Shown here in pieces: positions 36,391-50,221 of a stretch of 64,000 nucleotides of DNA. Source of the stretch: Glossina fuscipes. Taxonomy: Eukaryota > Arthropoda > Insecta > Diptera > Glossinidae. The notes beneath the pieces are model-generated. The model was not told the origin of the DNA. It did not search any database and saw only the letters and a program-made list of their open reading frames with translations. The stretch lies in assembly GCF_014805625.2 (NCBI RefSeq), contig NW_023998455.1, positions 7,155,834-7,219,833 on the forward strand, in the 5' to 3' direction. The translations under genes were made by a program, and so were the position numbers. Position 1 is the stretch's first letter, and every line of letters begins with the position of its first letter.

Positions 36391-38920
36391 TCTACATATT
36401 ATTATCAAAAAATCAGACTGTGTGCGTGTTTGAGTTTCGATTATTCAAAGAGAAGAAAACAAAAAAAAAACGAAAGGAAAGAACTTAAGTAACAAACTTG
36501 TGACAGAAATTGCTACTGTGCTTAAGAGAATTATTTCTTTTCCACTGCATATATAATTTGGATCGTTTTTGTTATTGTTATTGTTATTGTAAAGATATGC
36601 GTGCCTTGATTTCTCAACGACAACATCCCCGGGGTTGCGGTTGCATTTGAAGTAAATAATATGGAAAGAAGCAAGAGCTTGGGGCCGTCAGGTGTTATCT
36701 GTTTAGCGCATTACCGTTAAAGAAGTCAAACATCACGTTTTTGTTTAAATTATATTTACCAGAGGAACAAAACAAAAATTTTCTTTGATGTTATTTGCAT
36801 AAAAATATTGCTCTTATTTTTTTGGCTTTTATAAGAAATGACATGATTTTTGGTTTTTTCTTAACGAAGCAAAATATTATCCGAAAAGCAAAAACGAAAC
36901 AAAAATAAATGGCAGAAAAAAAAAAAAAAAGAATTTAAATAAATTGCAAAAAACTGCCATCATAACGTATAACAAATTATACACCGCCAGTCTGGTTTTG
37001 TTTGAGACAAAACGTTGTCTTGTTTAATTTTAGGGAATTCGTGTAAGGTTGTGTTTTTATTTGTTTTTGGGTTTTTTTTTTTTTTTTTTTTTTTTGCTTA
37101 CTTTATGGCCGTACGTCACGGTGTTCGGATTTTATTGGTTCTGTAGCTCAAATATGCTGCTGCTGTTGCCTTATATTGGTCGATTGTCATTCAAGAGAGG
37201 ACCGAAAAAACGTTGTTTTGCTTACGGCAGAAATTTTTAAGTTTGTCGCTTGTTGCTGATAAATGACCAACAGTAGCGCAATCAACTACTGTTTATTTTT
37301 AATGGTTTTTATATTAACGTTGTCGTTGCTGCTTATGCTGTTTTTCATTCAGACACATAAGTTAAGTCATGATTTTGCTCATAACTTGAAAAATTTTTAA
37401 ATATTCTAAAGAAAAAAAAATAAAAATAAATAAATAAAGAATAAATCAAACACAATCGTGAGAAAAATATAGGAAAATGCCTGGCGTTGAATTGTGTCTT
37501 ATGCACGTTACACGTTGACGAGTGAAGGTCGTATGACTTCAGATTTTATAAGGATACGATAAAGTTGAGAAAACAAAATGCTTTACGTACACGAGTTCTT
37601 TATACAAAATTGCCCCAATTATTCAAATTAAGGTGAACCGAACTGACGTACTTATGATTTTCTGTTACTTCTAAAAGAATAAAATAATTTTTTTTTTTTG
37701 TTTTTATTTTCACAAGCTATAACGACTCTTTGTACTACATTTGTAAAAATCTGATTTATAAAGAGTCAAACATCCGACCGACAGATGGATAGAGATGTTT
37801 CGAATTACTCCAGACCGCTTGAATGCTTCACAAGCACATGCCCAACACTCAATGAGAGAGCGGGCCGCCTTCTTTTAATAATTTTGCGATCTTTTCCTTT
37901 CTTCTTCGAAAAGATATTGGGCGTCATCTTAATAAAGCTTTCCAAATTCGTAACATCCAAGCTGTGCTTAGATGCAGTGGTGATGATGTTCGCTATAAGA
38001 ACATTTAACTTCTTAAGGCTGCCTTAAATTCAGGCAATGTTAAGATTATAGATTTAAATTTCAACTTTCTAAGGAAGGTCTTCATAAACAGAACGCAACA
38101 TTTTCACGCTTAAAGCACTAACAAGGGAATATAAGTCCAAGTAACTATGTGCACAACTACTTATAAAGTATGGTCCACCGCACTCATATCTGAGACCCCA
38201 TCTCTTCCGATCTGCTCGTGTCGAATTTTACACCTTCGGCTATGCAGCAGCCCTAATGACGAAAACTTGCTTGAATGAAGGTATTCTGAGCTCGACAACC
38301 AGTTGGTTTAATTTGTTCTTAATGCGTTTTATAGAATACTTCTGTAGGCAACTTTTACTTAGTTAAAGTAATAGTGCACAGTGGTTTTTGGGCTCAAAGT
38401 ATCAATATCTGCAAAGTGTTGCCTATCGCACCGAGATTCGATAACTCGTGTCTTATTTTGAGTCTTGTTTTCCAATTCAAGAATAAGTTGGTATTTCTAC
38501 TTGATATTATTAAGAGAATATGTCTTTAAGCGATTCCCACTTAGTTTGGAGTGGTAATGAAAAGTGTCTTAATTGAATTCTTCATCATATTCTTCAAGAA
38601 CATGATTGAAAGTCTTTTGTAGCCGATTGTAAGACAATCTGTTCTATAGAAAGCTACCGCATGCGGCGAATTAGCAGAAACGTGGATGGATATATAAAAT
38701 GCGTATTTATAAAGCAGTAAAACCACGCCTTACGCACACGCATTACTCTAATGCTTACGGTCTTTGGAATGAAGCGTTTCAAGTATTTGATGGCTGCGCT
38801 CTTTGCTGCCGTTGGTATGTATGTTTGTTTCTTTTTTCTTAGTTTGTTTTTGTGAAATTTTGCAACACGCATAGCATGACAAATTGTGCAAATGCATGAG
38901 ATACTCTGATTCGGTTTTAA

Positions 38921-38962
38921 GGCGGCTGCTGCTGCTACTGCTATTACTGTTGCTGTTGTTGT
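38921..38962 (+). repeat. (GCT)n trinucleotide repeat
   Basis: Mixed gct/gtt/act units; minus-strand ORFs here read as Ser/Asn or Ala runs and have no other support. Confidence 0.8.
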
Positions 38963-39510
38963 TAATAAAAGCCTCTGGTGGTTGTGTACACACAAACTGT
39001 TGCTTGATTGTATAAAATTGCATAAGAAAAGCTGTTCATAAAGGAGTTTATCTAATAAATGCAAGTGATTTGAAGTTTTCTTACATTTGTGTGTGTGTGT
39101 GTGTGTGTGTATGTGTCAATAATATTGTATATATCAACGCCATGCTTAAAATATTGTCAAGTTAGGCCGGCACAACATAAATAAAATATTTTTACTAGAA
39201 TATATATGTATATGTAATGTAACGTAACGATGGTTTCCAGTGCTTTTGCTTCTGTTTTTTTTTTTCATTTTTTTATTTTTTTATTTTTCTTACCATTGGC
39301 CAAATATTATTGATGTGTTCGGTGGTGTAAACTGATAAAGCTATGCCCATATCATTGGTTGACATCAGTTACAAGCGCACGCATTATGCGAAAAACGTTG
39401 GGTAGGAAAACAAGTTTTACTTAAATGTTTTAGTTAAAGTCTTATTGGGTTATGATGCAACAACATTAAGATCAGGGATCGGTTTTACCAAACATGGACA
39501 CAAACCACCA

Positions 39511-39543
39511 GAGCAAGAGAAAGAGAGAGAGAGAGAGAGAGAG
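39511..39543 (+). repeat. (GA)n microsatellite
   Basis: Near-perfect GA run. Its reverse complement kind, (CT)n, lies about 190 bases downstream. Confidence 0.9.
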
Positions 39544-39735
39544 CTTGAGAAAGACTTAAGCTAACAACATTAATTAAATCTTACGTTTATAATAAATTAT
39601 TTGATCAATTTGCAGCACGGGTGCCTGTACCTGTGCATTCGAATATACGAACAATTATCAATAAATATGTTTTCAATATATGTGACACATTTGAAATTTC
39701 TCTTCCTCCTTCGTTCTTGCTAAGTCTCAACATTG

Positions 39736-39791
<56 letters not shown>

Positions 39792-39793
39792 CT
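39736..39793 (+). repeat. (CT)n-(CTTT)n compound microsatellite
   Basis: CT dinucleotides run into CTTT tetranucleotides. The 71-aa Leu/Ser-rich ORF across it is a by-product. Confidence 0.9.
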
Positions 39794-42065
39794 CTGTCTG
39801 TCCTTTCATATTAGCTTATCTTATAAATTGAAGTGATTATATTAAATTAAGATAACAAGCAACCATTGCTTTATTGTAAATGTTGTTGTCGTCGTTTGAA
39901 AGTTAATCATTTGCTATAAAATTAATTAAGATAGTCAGTCGTTAATTCAATTAACCGAATTTACAATGCAATTAATTGCATGTGTAAGGAGACTGTCTTT
40001 AATGTCTTCATTAAGCATTATCACGATAAATCCCGATATCCTTGCTAGATTGCGTAATTGCCTCATTTCCTTACAAGCTGCCAATATTCAAAGTAATGCT
40101 TTTCAATTTTAATTGCAGTGTTTTCATTTTCTCTCTTTGATAAAGCAAAACACAAAGCGATACGGAGTTCGCCCAAAAGGTTGCTCCATTAATTATAATT
40201 GATTTCACATGCCCTCAAGATTTCCTCTCTCACACGCATGTGTTCGTTCCGACTAAAGTGTTCCGTTTTATTGCAAAACACATTATTGAATGACTTTAAT
40301 TATATTCATTAGCAAACAACTTTCGGGAATTTTTCTTTTTCCTTGCATCGTTTTCGTTTAGCATCGCCTTTTAACTGGTTAATGGTGTGTTTCGTTTAAG
40401 GCGTAGATCTTTTTGTTTTCGTTTCTCTTTCTCTTTCTTTTTTTTTTCTTTTTTCATAATTAATACAAAAATTTCACACTCGTAAGCTGTAAAACAGTTT
40501 TATGACACTTGAGCTGTCATCTTAACCGGTGAAACCTGTCATATATACATCTCCAATTTTAAATCAGACAGCAAGGTTATCTTTACGAAAAAAAAAAAAA
40601 AAAAAATAAATAAATAAATGAGTTTCTCGAAAATATATCATCAGATTAGTAAGAATTAAAGCAACTGTGTAAGTGGTCGCATGCAGCTAATCAAACTACG
40701 CTTGGAAAGTTATACTCAGCTTACGGGGAACTATGGACATACATCACATTAAATAAACACACAAGAACCATCAGGAATTTTTAGTTGAATTGCGAAGCCC
40801 TGCTCATCCCTCCGAATGGACTAGGATTTGAATTCATAAAGAACCACTGCTGGGTAGGTAATGAATTTCGTTCTTGTGCAATTTATAAAAACTCATTTTC
40901 TATCTCTCAAGTTGTTCGTAATGGGAAGCCGCAAACATGGCTTATGTGGGGGCGTTAGTTCACCGGGTCCCCATAAGTACCCTTCCAAAAAAAAATCTGT
41001 AACTCTGGGAGTCCGCTAGTATAAACTTGAAGAGCTTCTCAATAAAATATTACACGCATTAGCTTGTCTTTCATGGTGCAACAATTTTATTAGCACACTC
41101 TCGGTAACTTCCAATAGTCGACTCTTGACAAGTCCTCTTAAATTTTTGGTTTTTATGTCTAATTTTACGCATCCATGACCCGACACATTTTACATTTCAT
41201 TTAACTTGGCGAGTTTCTGTTTTTGGAACTTAATTTATTGTTTCAAGAAGACTTGAGGTTTTCACATAATCACTCGTTATTTACACACACGTGTCAATTT
41301 GCAAATTTTAAATAGTACTATCTCCGTTACGCAATTCACGGTTCTCTAAACTTAATACTCGATCAAGCAACGGACGCACCCTATGCTCTGTCATAGTTCA
41401 ACGAGCAAGATCGCTAGTAGGAAAGGCTACTGCCTTCAATACATAACCTTTTAGAGTTGACCTTGTCGCACTTGCTTCTCTATCATTCGAAGTCAAAGCC
41501 CTGACTCCTGTGTCTGCACCGGCGTCCATCTGATATATACAGCTCTTTAACTAACCCTAATGCTGGTATATTTCATCCCAAGGACTATTAGGCGTGAAAA
41601 TAAGCCACGTCTTTGGTGCTTGCAATGTTTTCTCCTATGTCTAAATCAGCTTTGCGATAGGCGCCGTGTTGCCGCCACCACGTAATTGCTTAAATCTCAC
41701 CTTGTTGCTATCGATAATTACTTGTAATCACATTTGATGCTTATCGCCTTTGTGTGTCTAAGCTTGTAGTTGTGAAGTAAAGTACACAAAAAAAGAAGCT
41801 TTCTTCGTAATCCTGCAGAGGCAATAGGAACTGAATATTTAAAGATGGAAATTTTTGGTATCCAATAATTGATAAATAAATTGTAGGAATTTTAACCAGA
41901 AGAGTGGACTTTGCCTTTTTTGTTAAACCGCTTATAATGTGCAGTCATAATCCTACTGAGAGTAATGGGCGGTGGCAGCTTCAGACAATTTCTCTCAATC
42001 TCAATTATGGTAACCCCAGCAAGCTCTCGTCTTTAAACAAGCTCCTTTTTCTGTCAGTTTATGAT

Positions 42066-42220
42066 TCGACCATCCATCGTTGCCGGACTTTCTCATAGGC
42101 TGTTGTCATATCATATATGTATATTTGCTATAATAATGCATTTTAGAAAATATTTTTGTCGCTTTGTCCAGCCGCTTCATTGCAACACAATGTCATGTTA
42201 CACGTTTTTGACGAGAGGGT
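42066..42220 (+). repeat. Dispersed repeat pair, member 1
   Basis: 'gttgccggactttctcata', 'aataatgcattttagaa', 'tttttgtcg', 'tttgtccagccgcttcattg', 'catgttacac' recur in order at 47240-47402 at lower identity. Nature unknown. Confidence 0.6.
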
Positions 42221-43752
42221 ATACGAGAGGGTATATCGCCAAAGAGGTCGAGACAGTTAAGTGGTTAACGGCAAAAATTCATTATAGACAGCATGAGGTC
42301 TTGCAATCCTAAGCTCTAGAGTGCTAGTTGCCTGCATTTTATTCGTTTTATTCGAAATTTTTGAGGACAGAGTCGCAGTAATTTGCCTACAATCCGTTAT
42401 AGCGTGCGCAGGAATTTCTTCATCTATTTAGTTCATCTCTTCTGCCAAAAATTACTACTTTTCACATATTTCTTTAATTTACTTTTGTGTGCAAACAGAG
42501 AGAAAACAAAAAAAAAAAAAATAAATAAATAAATGAGTAAATAAAGAAAAAAAAAAAAAAATAAAAAAAAAATTTCCATAAGCTATTAATTCACTTTCAA
42601 TTACGTGACATTTTCTAGTCAATCATTGCAAAATTTATCTAAAAATGGAATAATAATGAAAAAGCAAACACACACGTGTGTTATGGCGGTATCTGGAATA
42701 GCACTGACACATTTCCAGCGCCTCTGTATTGAACGTAGCGCGTTGCGTACCCACTGACACAAACATACAAAAGCGAACAAACAGTAATTTACATGAAATG
42801 AAAATCTATGGACAGACCGAGGAAATAAATATAAGCAAATAAACGAAAAAGAAATGCAAATAACGAACGATCATCCATCCATCCATTCAGCTATCCATCC
42901 ATTTTCAGGCTACTCATATACTGACAATATATACATACATATATATATATATATATATACACGTGAGTATATTGTATATAGCACACCATACCAACAACTC
43001 TTTTATATGCCATTGTATATGTGTGTGCGGCAGCAAAGTCAAGTTTCGAACAGAAACTAAATTAAATACTGTTGCGCACAGTAATGCTATAAAAGAAAGT
43101 TTTTTCTTTCATTTAAAATTGAAAACGTCCACCATTAAGTCTTTGCGTACACACATATACATGCATATATGTATGCATATATATATATATATAAAAACTG
43201 ACCTGAAAACATGATGCAAATCATTTAACGCCTACACGGGCTCCGGTTTATTTTTATTTTTATTATTTTTTTGCTTTTTTTTGTTGTTTTGTATTAGTTC
43301 GAAATGTATATAAAAGTCAAATTAAAAAAAGAAATGAAACAACACGATTCTCACTGATATCCAGCGAGCATGAGTCTTATATACGAATGCAGATCCGTAA
43401 TAGTTGAGACCAAACTGAAAAGATCCGTATAAGTCAAATATTGCGATCGAGTTTGTGTTCTTCTTGTTTTTGTTGTAAAGTGGTTACAGAAAACAGTGGC
43501 AAACGTTTGTTTTCCATTTTTTTTGTTTTTTTTGGCGGTGGGTGTCATGCTGTGGTATTGTTTACTGAAAAACCCAATCGACTGCCAAACATCGAATGCC
43601 GCACATGCCTAGACTTTGATAAATACCAAAGCGTTTGAATAATGAAGCCTTTTTGGCGGCTACGGCGGCATCAATCTGTCAACACACTGCTCACAAACAA
43701 CAGAGAATAATGCGAAATCGTATGATTTTCAATATCCCAACCAGCAAGCTAG

Positions 43753-43787
43753 GCTGGCAGGCTGGCAGGCAGGCAGGCAGGCAGGCA
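43753..43787 (+). repeat. (GGCA)n tetranucleotide repeat
   Basis: About eight GGCA/GGCT units; a short complementary cctgcctgcc lies at 44274-44283. Confidence 0.85.
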
Positions 43788-44520
43788 CAGCCAAAGCACA
43801 TTTGCTTTATGCAGTATATTGCGCAGTATTTTTTGTTGTTGCTTTCCTGATCGTTTTGGTACGTGTGCAACAAACGCGCGTGCTTACACTGCATTTTGTA
43901 TTGGGTTGTGTGCATATAAGCGATTGATTATAATTTTTTTTTTTTTTGTTTTTTCATTTTATCCAGGTTCCTGCCTATATCAGCAAATGTGCTGAGACTA
44001 AAAGCAGCAGTAAACATGTATGTTTGCATATATCGGTTAAGGAACCTATCTATCCGCACATATCATATAAACCTTTAGTTAAGTCTTGATGTACAAACAA
44101 TGTATTCTGCAGACACAAACTTAACTTTGGCTTCAAAAATCGCGTGCTTCACTTTTTTTGCGGATTTTCGTGTTTTTTTTTTTATTTATTTATTTTTTTT
44201 TTTTTAAATACGAGTGTTTTGTCTCATTGGGCTGTTAAACGTGTTGACTCGAAGAGTGTGGGTTGATTGCTTGCCTGCCTGCCAGCCTGTTTGAATATTT
44301 AGTTTTTCATCAAGAAACCGCTTTTATAAATGTTGCTATCAATTAAACGCAAATACCACGCGTTTTGCTGCTGCCTTATCGCTGTGGCAAGGCCGCCTAA
44401 AAGTATTTATTGACGATGTTTTTCAATCAATGACTGAATGTTTTGTAAATTAAACTGGCTTTGCGGGTTGTTGTCACTTACGTTCTCATTGACTTCTCTC
44501 TCCTCCTTGCATTTTTATTA

Positions 44521-44575
44521 TTTTATTTTATTTTATTTATTTATTTATTTATTTATTTATATATATATATATATG
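44521..44575 (+). repeat. (TTTA)n-(TA)n compound microsatellite
   Basis: ATTTT then ATTT units pass into TA units. Confidence 0.85.
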
Positions 44576-44699
44576 TTTTTTTTTTTTTTTTAGTTTTACT
44601 GCTGCTGGTAGCTGACAAGCCATCCTTGCGTTTTGTTTAGGTTTCATTGTGACAAAGATCGTTTATGTGACCGACCAACCGATCGACCACCCAATACGT

Positions 44700-44726
44700 G
44701 GTAGTGATGGTAGTGATGGTAGTGGT
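44700..44726 (+). repeat. Nine-base tandem repeat
   Basis: The unit ggtagtgat occurs twice and a third time in part. Confidence 0.7.
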
Positions 44727-45322
44727 TGTCGTGGTGCAGTGGTTAGTATTAGTTATAGTAGACAACATTCCTTAAGGCCCTCATATAACTTCATGTCGGT
44801 TTTGATTGCAAATGAACTGAATGGAAGTATATGGAGCAGTCGTTTGTTGATGTGCTATTGTATTCTAAAATAGTTTAACGTTTCTTAGTTCAGCTCTATT
44901 GTTTTGCCTTTACCACCAACAACATGAGGCAACACGCTTGCCTCTGATGTGACACGTTCGGTTTCGTGAAGGACTTTTGTTGGCATTTTTTTTTTTTTTT
45001 TAGTTTTGTTTTTACGTTTGCTTTTCGTTTTATTAATTCGCAGGCATGCCTTTGCTTTACTTATCGCAATAACAATAACAACAGCGACAGTGCTAACGAT
45101 ATCGTAAAAGACACACATTTTTAAATCGTGCGGTTCGTTTGTTGTTACACCTACGCGTATGCTTGTTCTTATTGCTTTATGTAAGCTTTCGGAGGAGATT
45201 TCTGGGTTGTGTGTGAACCATATTTGTGCAAAAAATTTGAAACGGCACTTGAAGCGATCTCTGTGATTGATAGCCCAGAGACCTAAATAAGAAAACTTGA
45301 AAAAAAAAAAAAAAAAAAAAAA

Positions 45323-45422
45323 NNNNNNNNNNNNNNNNNNNNNNNNNNNNNNNNNNNNNNNNNNNNNNNNNNNNNNNNNNNNNNNNNNNNNNNNNNNNNN
45401 NNNNNNNNNNNNNNNNNNNNNN
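45323..45422. other. Assembly gap, 100 N
   Basis: Exactly 100 N, the usual size for a gap of unknown length, directly after 24 As. The minus-strand ORF across it is an artefact. Confidence 0.97.
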
Positions 45423-47239
45423 GCATGTGAAAATGTTTCGCGTGAAAAGTTTTACTGCCTGCATGTGTGAGTGGTTTGGTAACAAATTAAGTTTAAAAAT
45501 TGTTACGCCTACCAAAAAACCGCTTATGCGATGTAAATTCATTAAGCTGTCGTCATATTTAAATAAACAACGGCACACAAAAAAGTATCTAATATACAAC
45601 GATTAAGCATTTCATGTCATTCTCTTAAACAGTTGTATTGCGGAGCCCGTGCTCTGTACGTAAGCCCGCAGACATATATAGACACGCTGTGAGATACGAA
45701 TTTTAACAAATAATTTAAATTTATATACGTTTTTTTTTATTATCTGAACTACATATACACTCACACGCATTGGGATATGTGTTAACAGAGCGATAAGTGT
45801 TATTTAATGAATGATTAGAAGACAAGAGACAAAAAAAAAAAAGAAACAACATAAAATTACTCATACGTCCCACGTCACCAACTGTCATATATGTCATTCT
45901 CAAGTGACCGTTTTTCTCAAGTATACGCAGTAGGTGTGTGTTTGCGTTTAGTTTAATTTCACTTTACCGTTCGTTGCTGCTACTATTGTAGATATGTAAA
46001 TTTATTAAATAAATATTTATACGTACAATTACAATGAAATATGTTTGCAATCATTTAAAAATTAGACATAGAACGAATAGTTTACCGACTTTTAAAGGAA
46101 ACCAAACAAACAAAACACTTAACGAAAATCTGTTCAGCTCGGAATTAACGGCAGGAACCCTTCATCTATGGTGACGGTGTCTATGGAATTTAGAATAAAC
46201 AAACGATAGATATCGTAAGCGGTTAACGAAAATATTAATAGCGACGGCTTCGGTGGAAGCGCTTTTATAATAATTCTTCTTGAATCTTGTTGAGGCATTA
46301 AGTTTATCTGAAAAATTTAATAAACAATCATCGGAATCTACTGCAAAATAACAGCAACGTGGGAAAGCGATTAACGTAAAGCGTACTTAAGATAAGCGCG
46401 CACCCAAACAGAGGGCTCTAAGAGTGGGTAGATCAGCTCAGTTCTTTAGCGTTAAGAAAAAAACATAACAGCTTGCATTCAAACTGGAATTATATTTAAT
46501 TACCGTCAGTTTATGTATTTTTAAAGTTCATTAGACTTTCAAATTTAAATCTTTATATGCACTTTGCCTTTATGCTCGTAATTTCCACAAATACGTGTCG
46601 AAGACTTCGTAAGTTGCATATGATTCTAAACAGCTTGACATTATGAATCGAATCAAGTTTTTCCATCTGCTTGCCTTTCTGTCGGCGTCTTGGCGTTTTA
46701 AAGGGCGCAACTGGCATCTTTTGCCGCAGTTCATATCTGATATGGACTTGATCAGCCAACAAACATGTCTATCAAATCCGGAAAGTTATAAATTAGCAAC
46801 CATAGCAACCTCACCAGTCAGTGCGTCAAACTACAATGAGTGTGGGATCGAAACCAAGTAGTGACTTTGGTCCTCACAATGAACAATGAAGATGCAATGT
46901 TGTGCAATGTACGTATTACGGGGATGCAAAGTATGTAAAGAAATCAATCACATCTTGAGATTTGCTAGAAAGAGTCCACTTGGTACGATATCTTACCACG
47001 ACCTTACAAATACTGACTTTAGGCTTTACGATGCAGTGGAAGATCTTTTGCAGCTTTGAAAAGTTCCAAAAAGTCGTAACTTAAAAGGAGTAAAACGTTG
47101 TTGCGTCGTCAGAAGTGATGAAAGACGGTCATGAAAAAATATTTGAAGCAGAAAAAACATGAACCAATTAACCGCCTACCACGAATACATACGTCATGAA
47201 AAAAGGGCAAAATTTTGTGTAATGACGATGTATGGATGT

Positions 47240-47402
47240 CCCGGTCAATCGATCCGTCCTTGCCGGATTTGCTCATAAAATGTTATCATCGTGAATGCGC
47301 AGTTGCCACAATAATGCATTTTAGAATGTTTGTATATCCTTTTGTCGAGTTATTTCTTTGCAATCTCTTTCCATGCTACGCCTACTCTATGTGTGACGAG
47401 TG
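47240..47402 (+). repeat. Dispersed repeat pair, member 2
   Basis: 'cttgccggatttgctcata', 'aataatgcattttagaatg', 'ccttttgtcgagttatttc', 'ttgcaatctctttccatgct', as in member 1. It follows a stretch (46950-47180) with faint mariner C-terminal likeness (DLTNTDFRLYDAVEDLL). Confidence 0.6.
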
Positions 47403-50181
47403 TATTCCTCTTCGGTAAATTTTTGCAGTGGAATTGGGGATTAATTAATTAGCCGACGTTGAATTCAAATACTCAGTGCGACCAATTTAGGAATGTCAGG
47501 AATGTTTTCTTAAATACTTTAACCTCATAAAACGATCAGCGCTGTTCGTTACGGTTAAGCAGGCTACAATACGCATAAAATGACAAAGCTCTTCCAGAAA
47601 ACCCTAATAGCGCCCGACTGAAAATTGCTATTCCCCCATCCTTCTCACCAGATATTACCGGCTTGTGATTAGCATTTGCTTCAAGCATTCCTTTTCAATC
47701 ACACTTCTTGCCCATTTAAATTCTGATCTTTGATTCTTGAGTAATGAGCTCTTGCAAGAATAACGTAAGAAAACAAGATATTTTTTCCCTCATATGCTTT
47801 CCATGAGACGAATTATGAAAGACTTCTTTAAATGAACGTTCACTAAAAAGTCTTTTGATCTTCACGTATAATTAGGTGAAAAGTTTTCACGCTATTTTAG
47901 ACGCTTACCCAAGTATCTTTGGGATTAAACTCGTACCATTGGATTGATAGAACATTTTATTTGCTCTTCGCAGAAGATCTATTCGCAGGACCTGACATCT
48001 ACGACGTTTGAATGCTGTTTGCGTTTACGCTACGTCCGCCTTGTATACACTTTTAAAAAAAGTGAATATTTTGATCTCTTCTTGTCACACCTTTTACTGT
48101 GCATTTATCCTGCGGATTTTTCTACATCTTTTCGTCAATTGCATAGTAGCATAACGGTGCTCTCTTTAATACGATCGTACACTTAGGTGATTGGAATGTA
48201 ATTGTGGTGGTTAGGAAAAAGTGAGGAAAGAGCAAGGGATAGCAAGCGATGGCAGTGTGGTGCCCAAGCGATGCCTTCACCATCCGAGCACTCACCTAGT
48301 ATGTTCCATCGCTTCTTTTTTGACTCTGGCCACTAAGAAAATGTATTTGTTATTCAATTAATATACGATATTTGCTACTACGACCCTCCACGCCAGTTTC
48401 GATTCCTCACTTATCTTCTGTCCTGATTGCGTTGGAATTCATAATTTTGTAGCTACAGTTGCAGGCATAAGTAAGGCAGGGTTTCTACGTAACCCTAGGC
48501 CTTCTCTCTATAGCCGAGTTAACGGCTCCTTCCTTTAATTTCTTATCAAAGTATGCCTCAGAGGTTGTACATATGAAGAAATATTTTTTCATTATTCGTA
48601 AGATTTTGATAATTTTTTAATGTTAAGGTTGTACCAAATACTTTTTCATATATTATGGCAGAAATTTTTATTGAAAAAAAAAAAAAAAATAGAAGAAAAT
48701 TGTTATGAGTGTTTAATAATTTTGAGTGACAGCATTGAGGCATGGATTTTAATATATTTAATTGCATATTTTATTGATTATGAATACGTTCGCATAAAAT
48801 GCATTCAAATGACATGCAAATGCAAATATATTTATAAATGTGCTTTATAACAAACAACAACATATCATGATTGAAAATTATGGGGGCAGTACGTGTATGA
48901 TATGCCCTCCCATTTATGTCAAAACGGTATGTCACTGTAATTGACTGTAATAGACGTAGGAGTTAGAACTTTTTTTTTGAAACGTTTCACCAATCATAGA
49001 AACATTGCTCAGGCGTGTCCGTGTGTCTGATTGAATTTTGCTCCCCATTTCTTTATAAAATTATAAAATTAGTAAAGAAAAAGGAAAAACATACCTACGC
49101 TTCTGATTGTTTCACTAAAATATAAATTCATTTATATCTATACGTATATATTTATAAATGTATGTATGTATATATAGTTTATTTGACAGCGTATTTTCAT
49201 GCTTATTAGTTTATGAGTTTTAAGTCCGGTGTGTGTCCGGTCAATTTAATGGGTGTTATGTGCGTTAATCGATTGCGTGTTGCATATATACTTTTTTTAT
49301 TGTTGTTGTTGTTGTTGTTGTTGTTTGGTTGTTTGTTTTGTTTTGTTTTGTTTATGCAAACTTTTCAAGTCTTATTAGATGCAAAATCTCTTATACCTGT
49401 ATATATCATATACTCTGTCTATACAATTGACACAAACACACAAAATATTTTATGTGTATTTTCAAATTATTTGCGGTTTTTTTTATTTTTTTTTTTATCT
49501 CTCTGTAAAACGGATAATCTGTCATGTGTTACCGTTTCTTTGTAAAGTGTTTTGTATGTATGTGCGCGCTTTAGATTATGACCTAATTAATTTATAATAA
49601 AATAAAGTTTTTTTTTTTCTTATTATGGGGAAGTGTGGTGTTCGGTGCGGTAAAAGATGGCTTCTTGTATACAACTTGATACTTTTTCAGAAACTGCGAG
49701 CATTATGTAATAAAAATGGGACGGATTTGTAAAAGATGTTCGTTGTTAATTATATTAGCAAGCAAATGCGACATTCATTTTCAAAGATTTTAACATATTA
49801 CCAACACAAGCAATTACCGAAATGTCATTTCTTAAACAAATCATTTTTGGTTGATTATGACAGTTACTGAATGGCTCATAAATTTTGTGAGGTTAAAAAA
49901 CAACAATAACAGCAACAACATCAATAACAGCAAAAATGGAAACACAAATTATTACTCACCTAATGAATATTAATTTATGCAAAAGAATTTTAAATGAAAT
50001 CAATACTCAAAGTAAATCTGAAGTATTTTTATATTTGTAACGATGTGTGAGCACACATGTATATAGCATGTGTTTATGTAGGTATGTATTTTGTATGGTA
50101 TGGTGGCAACTAACCTTAAAATATGTCTCCGATTTTTATTTATTTTGATTTTAATTAATAACCCCCGCCACATACACATAC

Positions 50182-50182
<1 letters not shown>

Positions 50183-50217
<35 letters not shown>
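50183..50217 (+). repeat. (TA)n microsatellite
   Basis: TA run flanked by cacacata-type units. Confidence 0.85.

Positions 50218-50221
<4 letters not shown>

Larger units (their letters stand above)
20665..45322. other. Long gene-poor stretch, left part
   Basis: Outside the two mariner remnants and repeat copies listed, I see only AT-rich unique DNA, poly(A)/poly(T) runs and microsatellites. A pyrimidine tract of C9 then 22 T lies at about 30342-30372. Confidence 0.55.

Noticed and set aside
38654..39064. 136-codon minus ORF with Ala run
   Set aside because: It depends on the GCT trinucleotide repeat and has no other support.
45177..45599. 140-codon minus ORF
   Set aside because: It spans the 100-N gap and a poly(A) run; the frame is not real.
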